From Glandiceps talaboti (taxonomy: Eukaryota; Hemichordata; Enteropneusta; Spengelidae), in NCBI RefSeq assembly GCF_964340395.1, contig NC_135551.1, positions 15,772,003 through 15,836,002 on the forward strand: a DNA stretch of 64,000 nucleotides, in the 5' to 3' direction. Every line of letters starts with the position of its first letter. Positions within the stretch are counted from its first letter, which is position 1. The position numbers and the translations under genes are program-made. The notes under the pieces were generated by a model. That model was not told where the DNA came from. It did no database searches and worked only from the letters and a program-made list of their open reading frames with translations. Positions 37,906 to 50,579 of this stretch are shown here, in pieces.

Positions 37906-40900
37906 CAATTGTGTTACTTGATATAAAGAACTCTTGAATATATTAATGTCATCTGCATACTTCTTTAATTTTACTTACAACAGATATGTTGTTATATTTG
38001 CCGCTGTGTATCTCATACCCTAAACTTGTCCAAAAGTTTCTGATGCATGGACTTTGATTAGTTCCAAAGGAAGTATTTCTATGGCCTTCACCAGAAGAGA
38101 TTATTCTCTTTTAATGTAATGCAAGAAGCAGTGCTAGTGAGGCATTCCATTTTGGTGAAGGTGTGTGGGGGTCATCTTATTTGCAAATACATTTCTTACT
38201 GTCGTATTTTCGTAAAGCGGGCGATTGTTTCTATTCCCATCAAGCCAACACTCATCATCTGTGGCCACATTTGATTTACCATATGCACACAGGGTTCAAA
38301 TACACCGTACTTGCTCACGTTAGAGTACGTGACACTATTATCTAAACTAGGACCAACCATTGATGTCAGAAAACTCAAATGAAAAAACATCCAGGGCTCT
38401 AACATGGTCGAATACGGGTAAAATAGGAATGTTAGTGTTACTCCTCTTTGTACCTTGCTGACAGATCACGTAACTATACTCGAATCACTCTCATATCTCC
38501 ACTTGTACACGGGATCACCTAGGACTTTAGGGAATGAACTAGCAGACATCACACAGATTTATATCCAAGCCAAAGTATACACTAAGAACAGCAGTATTCA
38601 TTCGCCTCCTTAGAAATACATCCTTGCTCCTGTTGTGAACTCCCTTTTACTTTCATATATGTCCAAATTTACAAAACGTATTGTATGGCTGAATAAACAA
38701 TGCAAACTATATGAAATCGTGAAGGAGTAGGAGTTGCCATGCCCTGATGACTATTCCCAATAACATTAATCAAGTATTAATATGAATTTTAGTTATGTTT
38801 GAAATGTAAACTGTTTTATTCCTGACTTAAATATACTCTAGACTTGTGGTCTGAGTTACATATCCTTCAGAATATCTATCGACCTTTCAATCGACGAACG
38901 CCACAATGTAGTCAAAATATGAAATTTGGTAAATTATGAATATGTCATCTGTAACTTTAGCAAGAGGCTAATTTGTACGTACGTGCAGACACACTTAATT
39001 TCAGGGATCATACCGATGGCTTAGGAATTATGGGAAAGTAAAATGTAAAGGCAATGTTTTAATAGTTAATATTACTTTATTTTATTGGCTTAAACGTGAC
39101 AATGTCAGTTCCTGTAATGTTGTAAACGTTCTTATCACATTGGAAATAATTTTGTACTAACAGGACCCAATTTGTTACTGTAGATCACGTTTAGCAGGTG
39201 TAAAAGGACTTATTACACGTGATGCACTCCTGGAATAAATTAAATAGAAATACCAATGTCATGAATGGTATACACTATAGAGTATATGATAGTATATGAT
39301 ATAATATTTTAATAATTGACTGGTATCGTTCCTCTTTGGTTCAAGATGCTTGGATTGGGAACAACATTAGCCCGAAGTTCAATATAATGGCTAATACTAA
39401 GTTCAGGCCTTAAATGTATGGAATGGAAGATAATTTTGAGGGCTTGTTGGCTACCAATTGCACGCTAACAAAACAGCACAGAGGAGTAAATAATAAATTC
39501 TTTGAAATGTACTATGTTCTACTTCTGAAACAGTGCTTCCAAAATTAAGTGACGTTCTTGAAGTTTTGTAATGATCATGTTAAAAAAAGGATTATCAAGA
39601 AACTTATTGTTTTGCAGAACAGTCTGTTCTTCCCATCACTACCCAACCACCCCGTGACAACAATAATGTGTACCACCAATATAATGTCATCGTTGGTTTC
39701 AAAAGTAAAACGCCAGAATTAAAAAAAATAATTGATACACTCTTCAAATGAAAATTCATCTGTGTTCGTAATCCAACTTAAATTGTTAAATTAAACTTTT
39801 GTTGTAAAACAAAGTTGAAAATTATTTCTTGAAAGTTTAAAATTTATGTTATTTATATTGCTCTTCTCGTGATAAATGTACATAGTGGTACAAATTAAAG
39901 ATTTGCCATATCGTAAGACAGTTAACTGTTAATACACATCTAGTCATGTGTGCAAATAGAAGAACTCGATTCAATTTCCTTCGATTTCTCAGGACAATGT
40001 GAGAATCGATTTCTTCTTTACCTTCGCGGGCAGAATCAGAGCTTATAGTAATATGTATTATGTAATTACCACATGAACAACTACGTCATTGTATCAAGAA
40101 AATCGACGTATATCCCAATCTTTTTTAAAAGTCACTCAAACTCGAAACTGAGTGGTAAACTTACCGATGGTTTTGTTTTTGATCATGAATCCATCTATCC
40201 ATTAACACTTGGTTTCTCTTTAACCATATGTTGCGAAGTTGTGTTACACCACCACCATGTTGTCATTTAAAAGTACCGTTATGTTCTAGGCTACGTAAGG
40301 TTACGTTTTGGTGTCTAAGTTGTGTTGTTATAGGTAGATCGTCAGAACGTAAACGATTCCCCACTCTAGCCATCTTTCTAGAGTAACAGAATCTAGCAAG
40401 CTTGTCTAAGTTAGGAATTAGCCACACATGTATAGTCACTTATACGTACGCTCTAACCTAGACTGTCCACAGTCGCACGCGCCTTTTTTTCCTACGTTTT
40501 ATCTAAACTCCGATCCGGTGCAACACTAGTCTAATCGCAAATTGATATCGAGGGCCGAAGTAAGTTCTAGTTGTCACCTTCAAATTATAGTGCTGCCATA
40601 TTATAAATGTAATTTGTTACAAATAAATGATCTCTCACCTAGATTCATTGTTGAAGAAGACGTTGTGAACTTTCCACAGAATACTTAAGATTGAGATTTA
40701 AGATCATGCCACATGTAAATTTTCCACGTCTAAGATTCATGTTGATCACGTCATTGGAAAATAAGTATTAATCTAAATTCGATAATCAACAAGTTACCTT
40801 GTTTACCAGTACTAATCTATGTTGTTTAATCAAAACACTTGACATCAAAACACTTGAATTGTTAGTTACCAAGATAATGGCAATCAATTCAAAATTAGTA

Positions 40901-41189
40901 GAAAAATCAACATATTAGTAGATAACGTTATTGTTAGCTCCTGTTTGTAAGTAGGTAGTAATTTTGTAAATATGCCAACATTCCAAATACGATATTTATA
41001 GATCGTGACAGTATGACTCTTGACTTGTCTATCACAAGGTGTATGCACCATCGTTAGAACTACAGGCATTTGAATCAATATAATCGGTATATATAATAAT
41101 ATTTATTGTTGTAGACCTCTTATACTCTACAGCAACAATATAATATATCTGATAGTGAAATACTACAAGCGTTATGTATGTGTTTCTAA
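37906..41189. other. Stretch without a supported gene
   Basis: AT-rich DNA with short open frames only. I see no domain, element end or RNA gene. Confidence 0.35.
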
Positions 41190-42140
41190 TGATTTGTTTA
41201 GGTCGACTAAGGATAAACTTATTCTGGTCCTTCATGTTATTTTTAAAATTATCTTTGATACAGGTGATGTACAACAAGACTGGACTGAGGGTATTATTAA
41301 TGGTTCTGTTGTACAAGATACATTGTTCTCATTGGGTTGCATTTTCGATAGCCAGGCTGGTTTCAGAAGTGGCGTCAGCACAGTTCAAAACATTGTTACT
41401 TTGCACATCGTGATTCTAAACTACCCCTGTTACCCAAAAAATTATTTTTACTGTCTTTTTTGTCGACTTTAGTAAGGCTTTCGATTCTGTAAATTATAAT
41501 TTGTTGTTGTATAGACTTTGACAATCATATTTAATGATTCACCAGTTGGTTTACAACGGTAGTTTGCAGTATTAGAGTCATTTCGAAATAGTCTATAAAC
41601 ATGACTAAAAATAAAATCATTTTATATAGATGTGGTTAAATTGTGACGCAATCCAAAAATTGTGTATTCAAAGGTAAATGAACAGAAACTTTTAGTTACT
41701 ACAAATATCTTGGTCTAATACTTTCAAACGGAAACATTTGGAGCAAAGCAGTACTAGTGTCAACACTATTGGAGATCAAACCAGGAACGCCATACCTTTC
41801 ATATAATTTTAATACTAGTGCTTTGCCGTACACATATTATTTTTAAGTTTTCCGATACAATTATTTTTACCAGTGATAACCCATGGTTCGAAAATTTGTT
41901 CACTGAAAGAATACAACTTAAAATATTGTAAGACATTCATTGGTGTTATGTCGGCAAGGATAGATGCATGTGTTTAGGTGATTGTGGTTGATATTCATTT
42001 TAATACACACTTTCAACAATAGTTTGTATATGTCATAACTAGAGTAGCTAGGCATAGTGACGATCTGGATTTTACAATCGACATCATAACCAGGGATTGT
42101 TAAGTTGATATTTATACACGAAGGCTACTTGGTCTTTAAG
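41190..42140 (+). pseudogene. Non-LTR reverse transcriptase remnant (CR1/RTE-like)
   Basis: Scattered RT segments in three frames: DVQQDWTEGIIN, SQAGFRSGVSTVQNIVTL, then a FVDFSKAFDSVNYNLL segment (the first catalytic Asp region), and further on YYKYLGLILSNGNIWSKAV, a post-catalytic landmark of this class. The central part with the second catalytic motif is deleted. Stops and frameshifts are frequent, so it is old compared with the L1 fragment. Confidence 0.7.
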
Positions 42141-43485
42141 TATGGATCCTAAACGCCATAGGGCGTTTGCCGGTTTGAATAGTTCTGGCCATGGACTAGT
42201 AGTTAAGGAAAGTGGGTCACTGTGTATAGGTGTTGAATACGGTTTATGTTTGTTTATTTTTTTTTTAAACAAGTATATATGTCGACAGTTATTGAGAATG
42301 ACTTTCATTACATTTCGGGTTGTCCTCTATATGTTCCACAGTCTAAGGGAAATGTATTAACTGAGATTTCATATATAGACAGAGAGTGAAATTCATTTTT
42401 TCATGTTATTCTATGAGTATTCAGTAATATTATAGTCAACCTCAATTTTTCTGTGAACCAAGCTCTCTCTCGCTCTCTGTTTATGTTGTAAACCATTTCT
42501 CTTTTGATTGTATTTGTAAACATGCGATTTGGGCCAGTGGCCTCCAAGAGGAATAAATATAAAATTTACTATACATAGCTACGTAATCATTTTATATACA
42601 GAGTGAGTCCAGTACCAGTAATTAGAACCAGGTTAACCTCGTTTTGAAACTCAGATGATTCTAAATGATGACCGTCAACGTATTTTCGCCACGTTGATTA
42701 GCGACAGTCGCACAATGTTGCACAAGCTCAATATACGAACTTATAATTAGTTCGTTTAGTACAACCCCCCCCCCCTCCCCCTAAACGAATCTTCACAGTG
42801 CGACATCAACACATTAATATATGATGTAAACCACGATGAAACCTGCAGCGGTCACACCACTTCGAGCGATGTAATGTAAACACTAGATGGTAAACACATT
42901 AAAAATAATACCGAAAAACCAGCAGTGTACCTCAGATTAATAGAAGTAAATTTTCAATCAACATCTCAACATCTCAGTAGTAAATACAGAACCTGATATC
43001 ATTGAAGGCGTGAAAGTTTTCGAAATGTAGTTCGAAGTGCGGAAAATTAATGAAGTTCAGCAATTGCCTTGACGCCAGACCCCTTCCCCATAAAGAATGA
43101 TGTTCTGAGCTCGTGTGATATTGTGCGATCGTTGCTTACTGAAGGAAAGGTTTAGTACTAGTCATACAACAATTCACTTTTTAAAAAATGCAGGTAACTG
43201 GCAGTTCATAATTACACCATGGCCATGAACGGGGCCTGTTTGCTGCCGTTCAAAAAGCAAACAAATGTAATTACTTCATTCGAACCGATCAAAAGGCTAA
43301 AATGTGAAACCCATGTGATAGGAGGTCATCTCAACGCCTTGCCACGAGTTTGCATTGCCATGGATGATGCTTATTTAATATCTACGTAATACAGTAGTTA
43401 TACATCAATGTCTATATATACTAGTATCAATTATTTTTACGTAGTACTCAAAATCCTTTTGCATGCGCAACATCAAGCGTCAACA
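42141..43485. other. Stretch without a supported gene
   Basis: Contains a short CTCTCTCGCTCTCTG stretch and a poly-C run at about 42766-42779. No gene or repeat boundary can be defended apart from the DIRS-like element beginning at its end. Confidence 0.35.
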
Positions 43486-43648
43486 TTTGTAGTCACGCAA
43501 CACAGAGGGCGTACTCATGGGTCACATGTTATCTACTTACTTGGAATACCTATAGCGGTCAAAGGCAAGATACGTTCACAAACAGAAATATTCCAAGAAG
43601 ACAACATCAGATAGGACCTAATGGTCAGCAAAATGACATTTCAGAGTC

Positions 43649-44245
43649 ATGGAAAGTAAATTCCAGGCTGCTTCACTAGGAACACATGCAAACGAATGGA
43701 TTAAAATTTGTGCACCAAAACATATTATAAACTGGATAACTAAAGGTGTTCAGCTCCCATTTGTGAGTGAACCAGAACAATTTTGTCTTCCAAATCATAG
43801 ACTTTCTCGAAACCAAGCAGACTTTACCAACAAAGAAATTCAACAGTTAATTGAATGCAATGTTGTATAACAATGTTCAACAGAACCCTACTGTGTATCA
43901 CCCATTGGATGCGTGTACCCAACAAGTGAGGAAAATGACGTATGATAATAGACTTACGAACATTAAACCAAGTTTGTCTCCTAACCAAAATTCCAAAACG
44001 AAGATATACATACAATGATGGAAACAGTGCAGAAAAATGACATGATAGCAATATGGGTTTTCGAAAAATGGCATATGTAGACGATTTTCTCCTCGCAGCT
44101 CAGGAAGAACCTATAAACAGTAAAATAGACAAAGCTATGCAAACTATGCAAGTACTGGGTTGGTGCCTCAATTGTGAGAAATCCAAACTAGTACCATCAA
44201 ACAAGAAGGTGTTTACCGGACACCAAATAAACAGTGTATGTTAAG
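43649..44245 (+). pseudogene. DIRS-like reverse transcriptase, internally deleted
   Basis: The first frame has WITKGVQLPFVSEPEQFCLP and NHRLSRNQADFTNKEIQQLI, typical of the region preceding the RT fingers in DIRS-type elements. A stop lies at 43868, and sequence with CVSPIGC and a DLRTLNQV-like string continues in shifted frames to about 44040. After a deletion the catalytic box appears as MAYVDDFLLAAQ, with Asp-Asp of the active site, then MQVLGWCLNCEKSKLVPSNK. The first catalytic Asp region is missing. Confidence 0.85.
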
Positions 44246-45390
44246 ATGGAGACCCAGAGATCAGCGATGATACCAACACAGCATGTAAGGAAGTTAAGCC
44301 GATATAATGAGGGCCTTGCACAAAAAGATATGCTTCCAGCCAGAGTACTTGCCAGAATAGCTGGACGATGTTTAGCAATGACACAAGCTATAGTACCGGG
44401 CAAACTCCTACTCAACAGTGTGTACAGGTTATTAGCCACGAAAACTTCATGGGGAAATATTCTAACTATAATTAAACCACCAGTCCAAAAAGACATGGAA
44501 TGGTGGTTAACGGCCGTGCAATAGTGGAATGGGCGCTCAACAACAACACAAACAATATGCTAGTCAATGAGCAAATGTGGACAGATGTGTTTCAAACAGG
44601 ATGGGTAGCAGATAGACTCTCTCACAGTCCGCGAAGCTTCGCATAAATAGCTAAAACTTGGGTTGTTTTTGTATATATCTACTGCATAATTGTACTCATA
44701 TACTAGTATCCCAGTATCCCTAGCCCTGTACTGTGCGCCCTCATCGATCACATAGGGCTAACATTTTGTTGATGGCAGAGCTTCGCCTAACTATTTATCT
44801 TATTTATGCGAAGCTTTGAGGACTGTGAGAGAGTCTAGGGTAGCAGTATACGTGCAGCACGAAGCAGCAGGCAACTGGAACAAAAGACTGTCTATGAAAC
44901 ATTTCAACTACAGGGAACTAATGGCAGTATTGATGTCATTGAAGTCATTTACTCCAAAATTGATCAGCCAATGTTACAACGTTAACAGTGGCATATCTCA
45001 ACCACCTGTGTGGGTGCTGTCCAGAAATGACCCAAGTAGTAAAACCTGTGTGGATGGAAGCACACGACTTCGATACAAAACTGGCAGCGAAACATTTATT
45101 GGGGATACGTTGTCCAGAATTGTGGATCGTTACGATTGGAGACTCCATCCAAAACCGTTCCAAATGTTGGACAACATGTGGGGACCTCACAGTATAGACA
45201 GATTTGCCAGCATGACAAATACGCAGTTACAAATTTACAACAACTGGATGCTCGACCCTTTGACACCCGGAATCGACGCACTGGCTAAACAAGACTAGAA
45301 CACACACAACAACTATGCGAATGCGCCATTTCGCCTCGTACCACGGATACTACAAGTACTAAAGAGATAACAAGCAGAAATAACAGTTAT
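44246..45390 (+). pseudogene. DIRS-like connection and RNase H region, interrupted by a MITE
   Basis: Follows the RT with LPARVLARIAGRCLAMTQAI and TIIKPPVQKDMEWW. The MITE at 44613-44837 breaks the frame. Beyond it come QHEAAGNWNKRLS, NYRELMAVLMSLKSF, DTLSRI, WGPHSIDRFASMTNTQLQIY and GIDALAKQDW-like residues, the RNase H and C-terminal signature seen in DIRS-type Pol. A segment ITPYWPAQPWFQEL lies further downstream in a shifted frame. Confidence 0.85.
44613..44837. mobile_element. MITE with 9-bp target duplication inside the DIRS-like RNase H
   Basis: The ends are TAGACTCTCTCACAGTCC and its reverse complement, with further pairing of AAGCTTCGCATAAATA. GGGTAGCAG flanks the element at 44603-44611 and 44838-44846. 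A 9-bp duplication fits Mutator-like elements (8 bp would fit hAT). Ignoring the insert and one flank copy, the host RNase H frame lines up again, which confirms the boundaries. No coding capacity. Confidence 0.92.
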
Positions 45391-45527
45391 TACCCCGTAT
45401 TGGCCAGCTCAACCATGGTTCCAAGAACTGTCGAAAATGACAATGACCACACCAAGTCTGCCAAAATCAACTCGCAAATTTTAGAAACTGGCCATAGGAA
45501 AAAAACAGAACCAAGGAAAACCCCAAA

Positions 45528-45634
45528 ATGGAAAATATATGGAGAGTATCTGGAAAACAGATTGAAAAATGAAGGATGGTCGAAAATATATGGAAAGTAT
45601 CTGGAAAACAGATTGAAAAATGAAGGATGGTCGT
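45528..45634. repeat. 53-bp tandem duplication
   Basis: The block ending in ATTGAAAAATGAAGGATGGTCG occurs twice head to tail with minimal differences, so a frame through it reads YLENRLKNEGWS twice. It lies between the DIRS-like RNase H and the recombinase. Confidence 0.9.
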
Positions 45635-46029
45635 CCACAGCGACAGAACCGTTACCACTGTGTTGGGCAAACTCAGCACTTGCTTTATATAATCGGACTG
45701 TAAATAGTTTTTTTCACTTAATATTGTGTTGAAAGAAAAGTGGAATTTCCACCAACGAATACATCCATCGTAGTGGACTTTCTATTCAACATTGTTGATA
45801 GCTCAGATAACGTTCGCAGCTTCGGACAGCTACAGCTGCATTAGGCAGTGTAAATAGTGCATTTGGTTGTCAAAACCCACTTGATAAACAAATACCTAAT
45901 AACTTGATTTCAGCATTAGTGAAATCTGGTACTGTAGCACCGATGAAACATTCATTAGCAATGCCATTATTATTGTTTCACAACTTATTTCTTTGATGGC
46001 TTGACAATGACAATCTAACTATTAAACAG

Positions 46030-46605
46030 TTGCGTTGTAAAGCAGTAACATTGCTAGCATACAGTAACTGTTGGTTTACGACCATCAGACATTGCACCTT
46101 AAGGACCACCTGTTGATTCTAGTACAAGTCAGAGTAAAAAGATAGTGTTCTCAACATACCAAGTCATAAAGGTGTTACTGTCACATTTTTTTGAATTAAG
46201 AATGATACTAGCCGTACATGTTTTGAAGTATGTTTTCCATCATCATCCATTGATAAACTGGATCCTGTAAAGACTTCATCTGATTATATATCTAGCACAG
46301 CTAGTGTAAGACCTAGAGATGATGCTGTGTTTCTAAACTTAAATGCTCCTTATAAGGCAGTTGAAACTCGTACAATTGCTAAGATTCTAGGTGATTCTAG
46401 GTGATGCTATTCAACTAGCAGGTTTGGGAGGCAAATAAACTGAAAAAGACATTAGACCTACTGTGGCTACAGCTGCCATTGAAGCCAACTTTGATCCAAA
46501 GGTTGTTATGAAAATAGGACGTTGGAAAACCAGATCAGTTTTCTTTGATCACTATGTACATAGTAATACACCCGACGACTACACGGACCAAATTTTGACC
46601 TCATG
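46030..46605 (+). pseudogene. DIRS-like tyrosine recombinase remnant
   Basis: Would integrate the circular cDNA of the element. GLRPSDIA at about 46073-46097 carries the first catalytic Arg. After frameshifts near 46070 and 46390, DIRPTVATAAIEANFD (second Arg region), VVMKIGRWKTRSVFFDHYVH with the nucleophilic Tyr, and SNTPDDYTDQIL follow. An N-terminal part (about 45780-46030) is recognisable only as scattered residues. The catalytic pattern and its order identify the family clearly; the copy is not functional. Confidence 0.85.
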
Positions 46606-46938
46606 AGACTATTGGACAACCAGAACAGAATGAAACGCTCTACATATTAGGCATTGTTTATTATGAAATGTATAAGTTCATTAAATTTGTTTATTCACAC
46701 ACGTATAGTGTTGCGTGACGTACGTTTACAGAAATTGTAGTCACACAACACAGAGGGCGTACTCATGTGACCCCAGGTTACTTTATATTCTTGCTTGGTG
46801 CTAAACTGACTATATACACACACATTCAATATACAGTATTTAGTGAGTAGCATATCATGGATTGGGGAGACGTGTCAAATAAGGATATACGCATTGTAGT
46901 ATTAGTTAATGACATGTATAAGTTCACTAATATTGTAT

Positions 46939-47048
<110 letters not shown>

Positions 47049-47177
47049 GTGTTGCTTGAAGTAAGTTTACAGAAACACACAACTCAGAAATATAGATATT
47101 TACAACTCCTAACATTTATAGATAAAATAAAGTACATGCAGGTAGACATTAAATAGTAGATGCCCCCCCCCCCCCCC

Positions 47178-48600
47178 GCCACCCCATAAATCAGTAGTCA
47201 GCCATATGGTGGTTGACAGTGCATAGGGAGAACACCATGAATGACTATTATAAGAACTAAACTTGACAAATTAATTATGGACAGGAAAGCTAGTCAAATT
47301 AACATTTTACTGTGAAATTATTATAATATTAACAGATATATGATGCACTGGCCTTTGTGAATGTTCTTGTAGGATAAGGATGTATCTAAGGTTCCGAGTG
47401 AAACAATCAGCTGATGGTGTAAAGTGTCATAATTTGTTATCAGTGTTTTACAAGTTTTTAATCCCATTGTTTCAATACAATATTATAGCTAGTAAAATAA
47501 CTTTATTTCATTCATTCGTCAGCAAATTGCAAACATTCAGTTATAATAGCTGACTGCAATTCAAGCAGTGACTTGAAAGAGCTGTTGAATAATAAGGGCC
47601 ACCAAATGATGGTTTTAGAAGGCCTAATTAAAAAAAATGAAACAATTTCACTATCAGGAGGGAGACAGCTTCACTGACATCCTACAGTCACAAACAGCTA
47701 GTGTAACGATATACAGTATAAACAGTATAACAATACTTTTTTTAAGTTCTTGGATTTAATTCTATAGTCTATCTCTATTCCACTATTGTGAGAGGGACAC
47801 CCTTACTGTGACTCGCCTAGCCATGTGGCTAGTTCGGAATTTAGGCTCATGGCGTACCAGTGATAAATTAGATGTTTTTTCCATATGCATTCAAATGATG
47901 TCAAGGCTATACGTTAAGATTTTTCTACACTTTTCGACGGGACGAAGTATTGTCTCTAGAATACACAAAAGCTGCAGTAATATTACTTTGGACAGGTTGG
48001 TATCCGGTTTTAAAGGGGTGCGGTGTTTTAATTATTTCCAAGAACCATGTTAGTTGTGGGCGGTGAAAGATACACATTTCGAAGATATTTGCAAAATACG
48101 GTAGTTAGGAGATTCCTCTGTAAGTTGCAGTTTCAAAACCGCTTTTGTTATCGCCCTTGAAAATTGGGGATGTATCTGAAGGTAATCATTGCGTTAAACC
48201 GTTGAAGTAACGAGTCCACGAGATAGTGACGTAGACCTCTGAAATAATGTGTTCGTATTTGGTAACGTCAAGTCCTGCCTATCCGCGCTTCTGTTTTCCT
48301 GTAGCATGTGAAATATCTTCAACATAGAAAGGTTGAGATACGATTGTCTCAAAGTTATTTCGGCTAGCATCTGGGAAATCAATGAATTTTGTATCAAGAT
48401 AAACTTTGAAATCACTCAAAAATGTTTCATCTTCTGCTGATTCAGTTGTTTATAGTAATCAACAGTATTTCCAACTCCAGTATGATCGAAATTGCTTTGT
48501 CGTTTACGAGATAAATACGAAATTTGTTGCAACTAGATTTTTTTCTACGAAGATTCACATCGCGCCTGAAAAGAGGTTGGTTGTTGAGCTAGATGAATAG
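47178..48600. other. Stretch without a supported gene
   Basis: Open frames of 64-81 codons occur on both strands at 47.8-48.6 kb (one plus-strand frame with QQYFQLQYDRNCFVVYEINT). No domain or splice pair supports them. Confidence 0.35.
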
Positions 48601-48660
48601 AGATTTATATGAAGACATGTTTTCACATTCTGCATGGAGTTGACGTCGCCGTCGTTGTCC

Positions 48661-48663
48661 TGG

Positions 48664-48710
<47 letters not shown>

Positions 48711-48728
48711 GCTGTTGTTGTTGTTGTC
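48661..48728. repeat. (GTT)n microsatellite
   Basis: About 20 GTT units continuing into CGT-rich sequence. Poly-Gln, poly-Val and poly-Leu frames across it are artefacts. Confidence 0.96.
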
Positions 48729-49416
48729 GTCCTCGTCGTCGTCTTCTCGATTCTCTCCAGAGGTAACCTTTTACAGTATTACTATGTATACTTACGAGGT
48801 GAACCGTGTTGCAAGGACATGTGCATATTAAAGTATGGAAATATGAGTAACATATGTATATGATTAGGTAAACGATTTTAAAAAACAATATTAACCGTGT
48901 ATGATGAAAACATATAATATGTATGTGTTCTTACGAGTAATGATTACACATAAGGATATCACGAATCTGACTAGAATCTAAAGTATAAATACAGGTTTAT
49001 TCCTCTATTTACCTTTCATTTCATTCAAATATTGTCGTTTAATTTGTTTTTAAGTTTGTCTTTTATGAAGAGTGCCTGAAGTGATTATGTACCCATTCAA
49101 CTAGACGACCACGCTTAAAAACACAGAAAGATGAAAAGTGACAAAATGTGAAGGAAATTAATGTAGATAAAGGGAAGGTGCTGTATTCGTACACTATATA
49201 TTGATCAGGTCGGGAAATCACATAACCTAGTTCTTTAACATCGTTTTTGAAAATCATGATATATGCAGAGTGCAAGTAAATCGTGTAACAAACAAATACA
49301 CACGTACCAGTAAACCAACATATGAGAGTATACACACCGAAACACCGCAATCAATTTATGCCCTTAGTACACCGTTTGTGACGGTCATTAACTCGATAAT
49401 CTAGTACTTACCCAAC

Positions 49417-49558
<142 letters not shown>

Positions 49559-49739
49559 TAATACAGGTGACAAATATTTCAGGGTGCTATAATGATAGAA
49601 ATACATATTTTGTTTCGATCTGCATGGTAAATATAACTTGACTGACATTTAGACAATAATTTATTATTAAATGTAAACAAGCTTATTAAGGCATAGAGTT
49701 TGATAGGATACAATATAGATCTCTAAATTTGGAACGTAT

Positions 49740-50500
49740 AGACAATGATAGAAGCAAATAAATATAAACAAAGACATAGGCAGAGAAAGAAGGTACGTTC
49801 TACCAATGTCTTGTCAGTATTACATAACATACTTTGTTCTTAAATTTGTGGCAATTACCATATCACATTATTAAACAATTTAACTATTCAGTACGTTAGT
49901 TCCTCTTCTAAACTTGGTGAGTAATTATTATATTTTGCGATAAAATTGCGACATATATTGTGATTGAAATAACTTACTTTACATATGAAATATTAATATG
50001 TATTACTTTTTGTTTTGTTTTACAGTTATAGTCATTATGAGTTACGCCTGAAATAAAATACAGATTTCATGGAAATAGCAAATTTTGTAAGGCATCTACT
50101 TATGTCCTCATCTAACGTTATCATATGCAAATAAAAGAACTACATATAAAGAAAGTAAAGCTTTTTCTGATAAATCAAAGTCATTACTACACATCAACAA
50201 AGTTAACAATGTGAATTTATCATAATAACGACTTTAAGTACCAATGCAAATGGCATGATTGTTGTGTGGAAATAGTACTGCACCGTGTACGTAATATCAC
50301 TTTTTTCCAAATTTAACTATATTTCCTTTCAAAATTTGTTGAGCGTAGTTACATCTCAGCTATATAATTTCCAAGGACAATCCGGCATGGGTAGATATAC
50401 AGTTCATGGCTTAGCAAATTAAAGTTCAGAGTTTATATACTATAGTCATGGTTTTGTTTATTGGCTACTCCACATTTATGGCAATCCAATTGAATGTCAA
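49740..50500. repeat. Duplicated block Y, copy 1
   Basis: Aligns with 52730-53420. Shared landmarks in order are ACAAAGACATAGGCAG, CAATGTCTTGTCAGTAT, GAAATAGTACTGCACC, CTCAGCTATATAATT and GACAGTTCATGGCTTA (ACAGTTCATGGCTTAG here). It continues past the end of copy 2 with TGGCAATCCAATTGAATG, which is shared with 55.72 kb. Confidence 0.8.
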
Positions 50501-50579
50501 TAATGAAAACAATCAATCACAATCACATTGTTAACTTCTTTTAGTCATGACCATAAAGTTATAATTTACTGTTATTAGA

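Larger units (their letters stand above)
43486..46767 (+). mobile_element. DIRS-like (tyrosine recombinase) retrotransposon, decayed
   Basis: Order of parts: terminal repeat, RT, RNase H, tyrosine recombinase, terminal repeat. A 34-bp repeat, TTTGTAGTCACGCAACACAG then AGGGCGTACTCATG, lies at 43486-43519. Its near-copy at about 46734-46767 has the same orientation, which suggests split direct repeats (PAT/Ngaro-like) rather than the inverted repeats of DIRS1. The RT lacks its central part, and stops and frameshifts are common. A sequence near 46665-46755 is repeated at about 46911-47090, possibly part of the complex terminal structure. Confidence 0.8.

Noticed and set aside
48589-48888. Poly-Gln or poly-Val/Leu protein
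   Set aside because: Translation of a GTT microsatellite in several frames; no flanking domain.
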